A stretch of 5,893 nt of DNA from Pyrinomonadaceae bacterium (GTDB lineage: Bacteria > Acidobacteriota > Blastocatellia > Pyrinomonadales > Pyrinomonadaceae): assembly GCA_014379075.1 (NCBI GenBank), contig JACMMN010000015.1:1-5893 (forward strand), in the 5' to 3' direction. A program made the position numbers and the translations under genes. Below, in pieces: positions 1 to 5,893 of this stretch (position 1 is its first letter; the number at the start of each line of letters is the position of its first letter). Under the pieces are notes generated by a model, which was not told where the DNA came from, made no database searches, and saw nothing but the letters and a program-made list of their open reading frames with translations.

Positions 1-260
1 GCTGAAAGTATCGGCATCACATTTTTCAATAATTCGGATCCGTCGTTCGGCGGCATGCGCGTGTCGTCGAGAAACGGGGAGCCAAGCATAATATCTCCAA
101 CCGCCGCAATAGTGATTGAATCGGATGCGGCCGATGTCGGAGACGGACGTGTTTCCGCCGACGCAACCGGCGTGGTCAGAACACGCGTTTGACACGCTGA
201 ACAAATGACGCAGAAAGCGCAGGTAACTGCTATTATGGAAATGAATGAGGGTTTGAACAT
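1..260 (-). CDS. CapA-family lipoprotein, N-terminal part (cut by the left window edge)
   Basis: The first 86 codons of a minus-strand gene that runs off the left edge. Seen: a hydrophobic signal segment (residues 5-19) followed by a Cys-Ser-Ala-Cys stretch whose Cys23 fits a lipoprotein lipobox. A low-complexity Ser/Thr/Pro/Ala linker follows (about 25-47). Then a strand leads into Val-Gly-Asp-Ile-Met-Leu-Gly (54-60) and Pro-Pro-Asn-Asp-Gly (70-74). The GDIMLG motif opens the calcineurin-like metal-binding fold of the CapA/PgsA (PGA_cap) family, in which the Asp is a metal ligand. Family members are tied to poly-gamma-glutamate capsule or treated as uncharacterised envelope phosphoesterase-like proteins; the substrate here cannot be inferred. 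The ATG at 260 is chosen because the signal peptide follows at once. No clear Shine-Dalgarno sequence precedes it, and the frame stays open upstream, so the start is not certain. No other cap genes are visible. Confidence 0.75.
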   Translation of the reverse strand, partial: MFKPSFISIIAVTCAFCVICSACQTRVLTTPVASAETRPSPTSAASDSITIAAVGDIMLGSPFLDDTRMPPNDGSELLKNVMPILS

Positions 261-468
261 ATATGGGCGGCAGCAGCTATTACTGAGATGCAAAATAAAG
301 CAATTTTTTGCACAAAAAGACAAAAATAAAGGTTTATGCCAGAAAGCAAGGATTTTGTCCTGCTGATTAATTGTCTAAATCGTGACTCACAAATCAAGAA
401 GCAAGATGAATAAGTGGAACAGAAAATGAACTTCGAGCTATTGTGAAGCCCTTAATGGAAAGCTTATC
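261..468. other. AT-rich intergenic region between kgd and the CapA-like gene
   Basis: A gap of 208 bases with no supportable coding region on either strand. It must hold the 3' end of the kgd transcript and probably the promoter of the CapA-like gene. A weak hairpin with two G-U pairs just past the kgd stop (446-465) lacks a following T tract, so I do not call a terminator. No clear sigma70 promoter pair was found. On the coding (minus) strand, TATTTTTG (321-328) with a TTG 18 bases upstream is the best promoter-like pattern, but it resembles the Bacteroidetes type more than sigma70 and is not convincing. Confidence 0.6.
289..312. repeat. 7-base inverted repeat upstream of the CapA-like gene
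   Basis: TGCAAAA (289-295) and TTTTGCA (306-312) form a perfect dyad separated by 10 bases. It ends 29 bases before the proposed CapA start codon. The half-site spacing (centre to centre about 17 bases) and AT richness could suit an operator or a weak hairpin in the mRNA leader. AT-rich sequence produces such dyads by chance fairly often, so function is unproven. Confidence 0.3.
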
Positions 469-3400
469 CTAGGCTCCAGCCGGAGCAAGCTTCTCCGAAA
501 CTTTGGGTTCGCTGGCCGGTGAAATTTCATCTGTTTCTACGATCAACGCATCGTTCACTATCTGCTTTTGTTCCAGCTCGTGAATCGAATAAGAACCAGT
601 CGCAGGCGAAGCGGAGGCGGCCCTGCCTACGAATTTGAGACTGAAATCCTCACCTTTTATCTCCCGAAGCCGGTCTTCGACAAAGTACCAGCCGCCCATA
701 TTCTTCGGCTCTTCCTGTGCCCAGAAAAGTTGGTTAGCATTCGGGAACGAAGCGAATATCTCTTTCAATCTCGCCGCCGGGAACGGATAAAACTGCTCGA
801 GCCGAATGACGGCAACCCGATTATCATTCGCTTCTTCGCGTGCGGCTTCAAGATCGTAGAAGACCTTGCCGCTGCATAATACAATTCTTTTTACCGCTGC
901 CCGGTCGGTTAATTTTACGTCATCTATAACCGGCATAAATCCTCCTGTGGTCAGCTCATCTATAGCGGAACTGGCAGCCGGAAGACGCAGCAGGCTCTTC
1001 GGTGTCATCACGATCAGCGGCCGCAGGGTTTCCTGTTTTGTTTGGCGGCGAAGCAAATGAAAATACTGGGCCGGCGTCGTCGGGTAGCAGACCTGCAGAT
1101 TATTCTCTGCGCAAAGCTGCAAAAAGCGTTCGAGCCGGGCGGAGGAATGTTCCGGGCCCTGGCCTTCGTAACCGTGCGGAAGGAGCATGACTAGGCGGCA
1201 CTTCTGCTGCCATTTGTCTTCGGAAGCGGCAATGTATTGATCGATTATAACCTGAGCGCCGTTAGCAAAATCGCCGAATTGGGCTTCCCACATCACCAGG
1301 TCGTCCGGGCAAATAACCGAATATCCGAATTCAAAACCAAGTACACCCGATTCGGAAAGCGAACTGTCGAAAACATAGAATCGGGCCTTTTGATTTTTGT
1401 CGTTACGAAGTTCCGTCAGCGGCGACCAACGTTCGCCCGTCAATGTATCGTACATCGAAGCATGCCGCTGCGAGAAAGTCCCGCGGCCTGAATCCTGGCC
1501 GCTTAAACGGACGGCGTGTCCTTCCAGCACCAATGAACCGATCGCCATTGCTTCCGCAAATCCCCAATCCAGAGGCACTTCGCCGGTTCCCATCTTTGCA
1601 CGCCGTGCAAGCTGGCCCACCATCTTAGGATTGACGTGAAAACCTTCGGGAACGATCGATATTTTTTCGGACGCGGTGTCGAGAGTTGCTCTTACAGCTC
1701 CGGTCTGCAAAATGTTCGAGCCGTCTTCATCGGCAATCGCCGGATTCAAGGCTGATTTTTTAGGTTTCTCGGCGGCTATCTTTTTGGCTCTTGCAAGAAT
1801 TCCTTCGTATTTTTCGACGACCTTGTTCGTCATCTGCGTCAAATCTTCTTCTGTAATCACAGTTTCGCGAATAAGCTGCTGTGCGTAGAGGTGCCGCGTT
1901 CCCGGATGTGCTTTTACGCGGGCATACATAACGGGCTGTGTGTAGCTAGGCTCGTCGCCTTCGTTATGGCCGAGCCGGCGAAAGCCGACTAGGTCCAGAA
2001 CGACGTCTTTATCAAACTCTGTGCGATAATCGAGGGCGATTTGAATCACTCGAAAAGCGGCCTCCGGATCGTCACCGTTTATGTGAAAAATCGGCGTCTG
2101 GGTTATTTGCGCCGCATCCGTCGAATAAATCGAACTTCGGGCGGACTCAACACCGGTAGTGAATCCAATCTGGTTGTTAATGACAATGTGAATTGTCCCG
2201 CCTGTACGGTAGCCCGGAAGATTTGCGAGTTGGAGGGTTTCCATCACGATGCCCTGACCCGAGAAAGCTGCATCACCGTGCAAAAGCACAGGCATTACCA
2301 TATTAAAAACTTCTTCACGAGTTTTTTGTTCGCCGTTACGGAGATCATCTTGCTTGGCTCTCGCCATGCCCTCGACAACGGCATCTACAAATTCAAGATG
2401 GCTTGGATTACACGACAGTTGTATTCGTAAATCCTTACCAGTCTTTGTTTTACGTATTCCAACCGCTCCTTGGTGATATTTTACGTCCCCTTCGTCGGCC
2501 GGGAAACTCGGATGCGATGTCCCCTCGAAAACGGTGAATATACGCTCAGCCATGTCACCTTTCTCCGGATCACCGATGATATTAGAAAGCACGTTGAGAC
2601 GCCCGCGATGAGCCATTCCCATATAAATTTCATCGACGCCGCGTGCCGAGGCACCTTCGATAAGCTGATCGAGCATTGGAATAACCGTTTCGCAGCCTTC
2701 GAGTGAGAAGCGCTTTTGTCCAAGATATTTCTTATGCAAAAACTGTTCGAACTGTTCGGCCTCGATCAATTTTTGAAGCAGTTCCAGCTTCGTTTCCGTC
2801 GATAAAGGTTTTGTATCGACAAACTGTTCACGGATGTTCCGCCTGATCCATTCCTTCTCTTGTTTTACTTGGATATGCCGGTATTCAATGCCAACCTTCC
2901 CGCAGTAAGCTTTGCGAAGAATCTCAAGTATGCGCCGCAGTGTCGCGGTTTTTTCATCGTGAAGGCCGCCGGTGATGAATTCGCGGTCGAGGTCCCAAAT
3001 TGTGAGGCCGAAATTTTCGAGATCGAGTTCGGCTTCGCGATGCGAGGTCATATTGAGCGGATCGATATCGGCGAGCAAATGGCCGCGAATACGATATGCG
3101 TTAATGAGCTGCAAAACATTCGCCTGTTTTTCGACCTGCTCGCTGTAATGATTGCTGCCGAAAAGCGACGGATTGTGGTCTTCGGCCCAGCGGAGCGGCG
3201 GGTAATTGATGTCGAGAGCCTCAAATATTTCGTCGTAAAATCCGTGCTGCCCGATTATAAGCTGATGGATTCGAGCCAAAAACAAACCGCTTTCGGCGCC
3301 TTGGATAACGCGATGATCGTAAGTACTGGTAATAGTAACCGTTCGGCTGATACCGATCTGCGAAAGTGCGGCGGCGGTCATTCCCTGGAATTCGGCTGAA

Positions 3401-4221
3401 TATTCGATTGCTCCGGTCGCGACTATTGCGCTTTGCCCGGCCATCAGTCTGGGATTTGACGCGACCGTACCGATCGTGCCCGGATTTGTGAGCGAGATGG
3501 TTGTTCCCTGAAAATCATCGATACCTAATTTTCCGTCGCGAGCCTTTTTAACGGTTTCGTTATATCCGGCCAGGAACTCGGCAAAGTTCATGTTCTGCGT
3601 GCCCTTGATGCTCGGTACAAGCAGATTGCGGGAACCGTCTTTTTTCTCAATATCGATCGCAATGCCGAGGTTTATATTCTCGTGTTCCAAACGCGAAGGA
3701 ATTTCATTTACCATTCCAAAGCCGAAATTCATCTGCGGATATTCTTTAACGGCCTTAATTATCGCCCACGCTATCACGTGCGTAAAAGAAACCTTGCCTC
3801 TTCCTGAACTGAGAAGATGTTCATTGATCAAATTCCGATTTTCAAACAGGACTTTCACCGGAATACTGCGTACGCTCGTCGCAATCGGAACCGTGAGGCT
3901 CTGCTCCATGTTTTCGACTATCTTCTTCGATACGCCGGTTAGAGGTTTCGCGTTGGTATCCGGACTAAGGGCGGCGACCACCTGATTCTTTTCGGCCACC
4001 GGAGCTGGAGTCGCGGGTTGCTTCTGCACGGATTTCACTTCCGATGCAGGGGCCACGCTTCCATTATTGCCCGCGAGCATATCGCCGAAAAAAGTCCGCC
4101 ACGATTCGTCAACCAAATTCGGGTCAGACTGGTATCTGGCCAGCAGACCTTCGACGTAGCTGGCATTCGCGCCGAAATTTTCCGCAATGTATTCCGATAA
4201 ATTTGAAATCTTTTCGCTCAC
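469..4221 (-). CDS. kgd: Fused 2-oxoglutarate dehydrogenase/decarboxylase E1 with E2 succinyltransferase domain (Kgd/OdhA type)
   Basis: A 1250-residue cytosolic TCA-cycle enzyme that decarboxylates 2-oxoglutarate with thiamine diphosphate and passes the succinyl group to CoA. Seen in order: the E1 N-terminal helix with the Trp-Arg-Thr-Phe-Phe pattern (8-48); a Pro/Ala-rich linker (52-90); an E2 catalytic domain (about 95-335) with TNPGTIGT (245-252) and DHRVIQG (302-308, catalytic His303); then E1 (about 360-1225) with MGMAHRGRLNVL (534-545), CNPSHLE (604-610), the diphosphate motif GDAAF...INN (649-683), SQRHA (917-921) and HGYEGQGPEHSSAR (1016-1029). There is no lipoyl or subunit-binding domain, so it must use lipoyl groups from another E2, as known for C. 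glutamicum OdhA with AceF. Length and order match mycobacterial Kgd (about 1230 residues). About 25 residues beyond the conserved end form an acidic/Pro/Ala tail. GTG is the only start after an in-frame TGA upstream. The reading frame is intact throughout. Confidence 0.95.
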   Translation of the reverse strand: MSEKISNLSEYIAENFGANASYVEGLLARYQSDPNLVDESWRTFFGDMLAGNNGSVAPASEVKSVQKQPATPAPVAEKNQVVAALSPDTNAKPLTGVSKKIVENMEQSLTVPIATSVRSIPVKVLFENRNLINEHLLSSGRGKVSFTHVIAWAIIKAVKEYPQMNFGFGMVNEIPSRLEHENINLGIAIDIEKKDGSRNLLVPSIKGTQNMNFAEFLAGYNETVKKARDGKLGIDDFQGTTISLTNPGTIGTVASNPRLMAGQSAIVATGAIEYSAEFQGMTAAALSQIGISRTVTITSTYDHRVIQGAESGLFLARIHQLIIGQHGFYDEIFEALDINYPPLRWAEDHNPSLFGSNHYSEQVEKQANVLQLINAYRIRGHLLADIDPLNMTSHREAELDLENFGLTIWDLDREFITGGLHDEKTATLRRILEILRKAYCGKVGIEYRHIQVKQEKEWIRRNIREQFVDTKPLSTETKLELLQKLIEAEQFEQFLHKKYLGQKRFSLEGCETVIPMLDQLIEGASARGVDEIYMGMAHRGRLNVLSNIIGDPEKGDMAERIFTVFEGTSHPSFPADEGDVKYHQGAVGIRKTKTGKDLRIQLSCNPSHLEFVDAVVEGMARAKQDDLRNGEQKTREEVFNMVMPVLLHGDAAFSGQGIVMETLQLANLPGYRTGGTIHIVINNQIGFTTGVESARSSIYSTDAAQITQTPIFHINGDDPEAAFRVIQIALDYRTEFDKDVVLDLVGFRRLGHNEGDEPSYTQPVMYARVKAHPGTRHLYAQQLIRETVITEEDLTQMTNKVVEKYEGILARAKKIAAEKPKKSALNPAIADEDGSNILQTGAVRATLDTASEKISIVPEGFHVNPKMVGQLARRAKMGTGEVPLDWGFAEAMAIGSLVLEGHAVRLSGQDSGRGTFSQRHASMYDTLTGERWSPLTELRNDKNQKARFYVFDSSLSESGVLGFEFGYSVICPDDLVMWEAQFGDFANGAQVIIDQYIAASEDKWQQKCRLVMLLPHGYEGQGPEHSSARLERFLQLCAENNLQVCYPTTPAQYFHLLRRQTKQETLRPLIVMTPKSLLRLPAASSAIDELTTGGFMPVIDDVKLTDRAAVKRIVLCSGKVFYDLEAAREEANDNRVAVIRLEQFYPFPAARLKEIFASFPNANQLFWAQEEPKNMGGWYFVEDRLREIKGEDFSLKFVGRAASASPATGSYSIHELEQKQIVNDALIVETDEISPASEPKVSEKLAPAGA

Positions 4222-4234
4222 TTTTGTCTTTTTA

Positions 4235-4239
4235 TCCTT
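4235..4239 (-). promoter_or_regulatory. Probable ribosome binding site of kgd (AAGGA, long spacing)
   Basis: On the coding strand AAGGA lies 13 bases before the GTG start of kgd, longer than the usual 5-10. No other ATG, GTG or TTG lies in frame between the upstream TGA (4249-4251) and this GTG, so the start choice holds despite the spacing. A purine-rich AAAAAGA nearer the start may also help. The long spacing and GTG start suggest moderate initiation. Confidence 0.45.
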
Positions 4240-4267
4240 GTTTTGAAATCAGTAAATGCAACTAACT

Positions 4268-4296
4268 ATTTTAACCCAATACGATTAAAAATATAA
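4268..4296 (-). promoter_or_regulatory. Possible kgd promoter (weak)
   Basis: The 114-base gap before kgd is AT-rich. On the coding strand TAAAAT (4268-4273) is a good -10 match and would give a leader of about 40 bases. The hexamer 17 bases upstream is TTATAT (4291-4296), a poor -35 match (three of six). The position is sensible for kgd having its own promoter separate from nusB, but the call rests on one hexamer in AT-rich sequence. Confidence 0.25.
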
Positions 4297-4335
4297 GCAT
4301 ATAGGATGGATATGAAAGGCGTTGGGATTAACGGT

Positions 4336-4935
4336 TTACTTTGGCAGAGGATTTTTAATTGTCAGATTGATGTCTATCGGCACCACCCTTTTGAAACTGA
4401 AACCCATTTTGCGGAATTTTCCGAAAACGAAAATCCTGCCGGTCACGGTCCAGTTTTTTTTCGTATCGGTGATTTCATTCCATGCCGCGTTTAGAAGTCT
4501 GTGGCCGGGGAGAAAGAGCGAAGCGGGTTTGGGTAAATTTACCGACTCCTTTTTGCTGAATGAAAACGGTATGTCGTATTTTTCGATCTCTACCGGAATG
4601 CCATTTACACGAAAATCGTTAAAGGTAAGAAAATCAACCTTGCCGCTTTGATTTAAAGCCGTTACTGCAGCGGAAACCGAAAGCGTAACGCCGCTCAGCG
4701 ACACATCGACAACTTCCGGATCGCTGATGTTTACGATCGCCTCGCCTTGCTTACTCTTTGTAGGATTTTTTTCGGAATCTACTACAACAATGGTTCGATG
4801 AACTTTATAGCCTTGAATTTTGTCCGGCAAGTCCTGACCGAATAGTGTCGCGGAAGCAGCTAATAGAAAGAGTAGATTGAAAAGGCGGGGTAGAAATCGG
4901 TTGATTAAAGATAGATTTTGAATGTCTGCTCGCAT
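4336..4935 (-). CDS. Exported protein of unknown function, possibly LEA14/WHy-like
   Basis: I do not recognise this 199-residue protein. Seen: a signal peptide with basic Arg13 and Arg17, a hydrophobic core at 18-32 and a likely cleavage after Phe-Gly near 33, so it should be exported and, having no further membrane segment or lipobox, soluble in the periplasm or outside. The mature part alternates polar and hydrophobic residues as in beta sheets. Features include VSLSGVTLSVSAAVTALN (78-95), VNGIPVEIEKYDIPFSF (110-126), a Lys/Glu turn then LPKP (134-137), and WTVTGRIFVFGKF (162-174). This order (strand, Asn, 'NGxxV', 'ipF', then a strand ending in tG-ri) recalls the LEA_2/WHy domain, but that is my inference from pattern alone. 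The ATG at 4935 is the only sensible start; it has no strong Shine-Dalgarno. It follows nusB by 30 bases and may be read from the ribH-nusB transcript. Confidence 0.75.
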   Translation of the reverse strand: MRADIQNLSLINRFLPRLFNLLFLLAASATLFGQDLPDKIQGYKVHRTIVVVDSEKNPTKSKQGEAIVNISDPEVVDVSLSGVTLSVSAAVTALNQSGKVDFLTFNDFRVNGIPVEIEKYDIPFSFSKKESVNLPKPASLFLPGHRLLNAAWNEITDTKKNWTVTGRIFVFGKFRKMGFSFKRVVPIDINLTIKNPLPK

Positions 4936-4965
4936 CTCGATCTGTCTATGGCAAAAAAAACTTAC

Positions 4966-5460
4966 TCAGGTCGACGACGCTTGAGATTTCTCATCAGGTT
5001 CGCCGGATGCGGATTTTGCGGCTTTTTCCAGATCGAGTTTGATGGCGTCCAGGATTCCATTGATGAATTGGGTTGCCTCAAACGTGGAAAATCTCCGAGC
5101 GATTTCTAGTCCTTCATTGATTACAACTGTATGAGGCGTGTCCTCGAAAAGAAACTCGTAAACGGCCAATCTAAGGACGTTACGATCGACTATCGCCATT
5201 CGTTCGATCCGCCAATGCTCGGCCCGCGTGCGGATGCGATCATCGATTGTTGCGAGATTTTCAAGTGTGCCGTGAACAAGATTGTTTGAAAAATCACGTG
5301 TTTTTTCATCGATGTCGGTTTCGCCGAGTTCATTCCAAAAGCTATCAGTTAAGATAGCGCTTTCGTTATGGACGAGGTCCGCTGCAAATAACATTTGCAA
5401 GGCGCATTCGCGTGCTTTCCGGCGTGTGCCCGAACTCTTTCCTGATTTTTCAAACGACAT
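4966..5460 (-). CDS. nusB: Transcription antitermination factor NusB
   Basis: NusB binds boxA RNA with NusE (ribosomal protein S10) and helps RNA polymerase read through rRNA operons. The 164-residue product shows the family in full: the N-terminal Arg-rich helix GTRRKARECALQMLF (11-25) used in RNA binding, the central helix VDRNVLRLAVYEFLF (91-105), VVINEGLEIARRF (112-124) and the closing FINGILDAI (132-140). After that comes a charged, Ser/Ala-rich tail of about 24 residues that is probably disordered. The length is slightly above the usual 130-160. The ATG at 5460 lies inside the end of ribH, overlapping it by 11 bases, and is preceded by a good Shine-Dalgarno at 5470-5476. The ribH-nusB pairing is common in bacteria and supports both calls. 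Confidence 0.96.
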   Translation of the reverse strand: MSFEKSGKSSGTRRKARECALQMLFAADLVHNESAILTDSFWNELGETDIDEKTRDFSNNLVHGTLENLATIDDRIRTRAEHWRIERMAIVDRNVLRLAVYEFLFEDTPHTVVINEGLEIARRFSTFEATQFINGILDAIKLDLEKAAKSASGEPDEKSQASST

Positions 5461-5893
5461 GAGGAAAAACCTTCTCTTTACCCTTTGCGTGTTCCTCTTC
5501 GCCGCTGATTTCGCGGTGAAGATTTACTACTTCGACGGCTGACATTGCCGCCTCATAACCCTTGTTTCCGGCTTTAACGCCCGAACGGTTTATTGCCTGC
5601 TCCAGAGTATTTGTCGTAACCACTCCGAAAAGAACCGGCACTCCGGTATGCATCGATGCCTGCCCGATGCCTTTCGCAGCCTCGCCGGCAACATAATCGA
5701 AATGCGGTGTTTCGCCGCGAATTACTACGCCGATAGCAATTACCGCATCGAACCGCCCGCTTTGGGCAACCTTGAGCGAAGTCAGCGGCAGTTCGAACGA
5801 GCCGGGCACTTTAAATATTTCAATATCGGATTCCTCCGCACCCAGGCTTTCCAGGGCGTCGAGAGCGCCGTCGACCAATTTGTCTGTCAAAAA
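5450..5893 (-). CDS. ribH: 6,7-dimethyl-8-ribityllumazine synthase (N-terminus beyond the right edge)
   Basis: Lumazine synthase condenses 5-amino-6-ribitylamino-uracil with 3,4-dihydroxy-2-butanone 4-phosphate in the next-to-last step of riboflavin synthesis, usually as a 60-mer or pentamer. The 147 visible residues begin in the conserved region just after the first strand (Phe-Leu-Thr-Asp-Lys-Leu corresponds to the family's FN..ITD.L). The real start therefore lies outside the window, and the TTG at 5890 is not the start. Motifs: VPGSFELP (substrate loop), GVVIRGETPHFDYV with the catalytic His of the ETPHFD segment, and SGVKAGNKG, which holds the phosphate-contacting Arg/Lys region of the family. 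The C-terminus carries a tail of about 20 charged residues past the last conserved helix, and its last codons overlap the start of nusB. Confidence 0.95.
   Translation of the reverse strand, partial: FLTDKLVDGALDALESLGAEESDIEIFKVPGSFELPLTSLKVAQSGRFDAVIAIGVVIRGETPHFDYVAGEAAKGIGQASMHTGVPVLFGVVTTNTLEQAINRSGVKAGNKGYEAAMSAVEVVNLHREISGEEEHAKGKEKVFPHVV
5470..5476 (-). promoter_or_regulatory. Ribosome binding site of nusB inside ribH
   Basis: GAGAAGG on the coding strand lies 9 bases before the nusB ATG and inside the last codons of ribH. With the 11-base gene overlap this fixes the nusB start and suggests translational coupling of the two genes. Confidence 0.7.

Noticed and set aside
446..465. Possible terminator hairpin just after the kgd stop (AAGCTTT/AAGGGCTT)
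   Set aside because: The stem has only seven pairs, two of them G-U, and is followed by CACAATAG with no T run, so it does not look like an intrinsic terminator.
2860..3399. 179-codon plus-strand open frame opposite kgd
   Set aside because: It is a shadow of the minus-strand kgd gene, which has unbroken family motifs in this stretch. The plus-strand translation shows no recognisable motif, and nothing suggests a second gene.
3590..3985. 131-codon plus-strand open frame opposite the E2 part of kgd
   Set aside because: It is antisense to a well-supported coding domain, its translation has no family features, and it has no convincing start signal.
4202..4250. Direct repeat TTTGAAATC at 4202-4210 and 4242-4250 around the kgd start
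   Set aside because: Nine bases in AT-rich sequence, one copy inside the coding region; most likely chance.
4301..4317. CATAT/ATATG inverted repeat followed by T-rich sequence in the gap before kgd
   Set aside because: The stem is five A/T-rich pairs, too weak to act as a terminator, and the downstream T's are interrupted.
5282..5542. 86-codon plus-strand frame ending in a hydrophobic, membrane-like stretch
   Set aside because: The hydrophobic stretch is the antisense of the ribH/nusB junction. Both genes on the other strand are certain, so this is a chance frame.
5888..5890. TTG as the start of ribH
   Set aside because: The frame is open to the window edge, and the residues on both sides match the inside of the lumazine synthase family, so the true start lies outside.

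Overview
The window is a stretch of bacterial chromosome with moderate GC (about half by eye). All five genes lie on the minus strand, so it reads from the right edge to the left: ribH (cut by the right edge), nusB, a small exported protein of unknown function, a large fused 2-oxoglutarate dehydrogenase/decarboxylase gene (E2 plus E1), and the beginning of a CapA-family lipoprotein gene (cut by the left edge). There is no sign of mobile elements, CRISPR, tRNA or rRNA.

Right part (4336-5893): ribH (lumazine synthase, riboflavin pathway) overlaps nusB (antitermination factor) by 11 bases. This is a common bacterial pairing and points to one transcript with translational coupling. Thirty bases past the nusB stop comes a 199-residue protein with an N-terminal export signal and a beta-rich body. 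Its pattern faintly resembles LEA14/WHy-type domains. A run of eight T's on the coding strand sits in that 30-base gap.

Middle (469-4221): one uninterrupted 1250-codon gene starts at GTG, 114 bases after the small exported gene. Its product carries, in order, the short N-terminal helix of 2-oxoglutarate dehydrogenase E1, a Pro/Ala-rich linker, an E2 succinyltransferase catalytic domain without lipoyl or subunit-binding domains, and a complete thiamine-diphosphate E1. This is the actinobacterial Kgd/OdhA architecture. It catalyses the 2-oxoglutarate step of the TCA cycle and must borrow a lipoyl domain and an E3 from elsewhere in the genome.

Left part (1-468): a 208-base AT-rich gap holds no gene but contains a 7-base dyad. 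It is followed by the first 86 codons of a predicted lipoprotein with the GDIMLG signature of CapA-type proteins.

Organism: the sequence does not prove a taxon. A Kgd-type fusion with moderate GC and this CapA subtype would fit Acidobacteriota of the class Blastocatellia (Pyrinomonadaceae-like), but this rests on memory of such genomes and is tentative. The genes look like ordinary housekeeping functions. The items most worth a second look are the fused E2-E1 enzyme outside its textbook phylum and the unassigned exported protein beside it.
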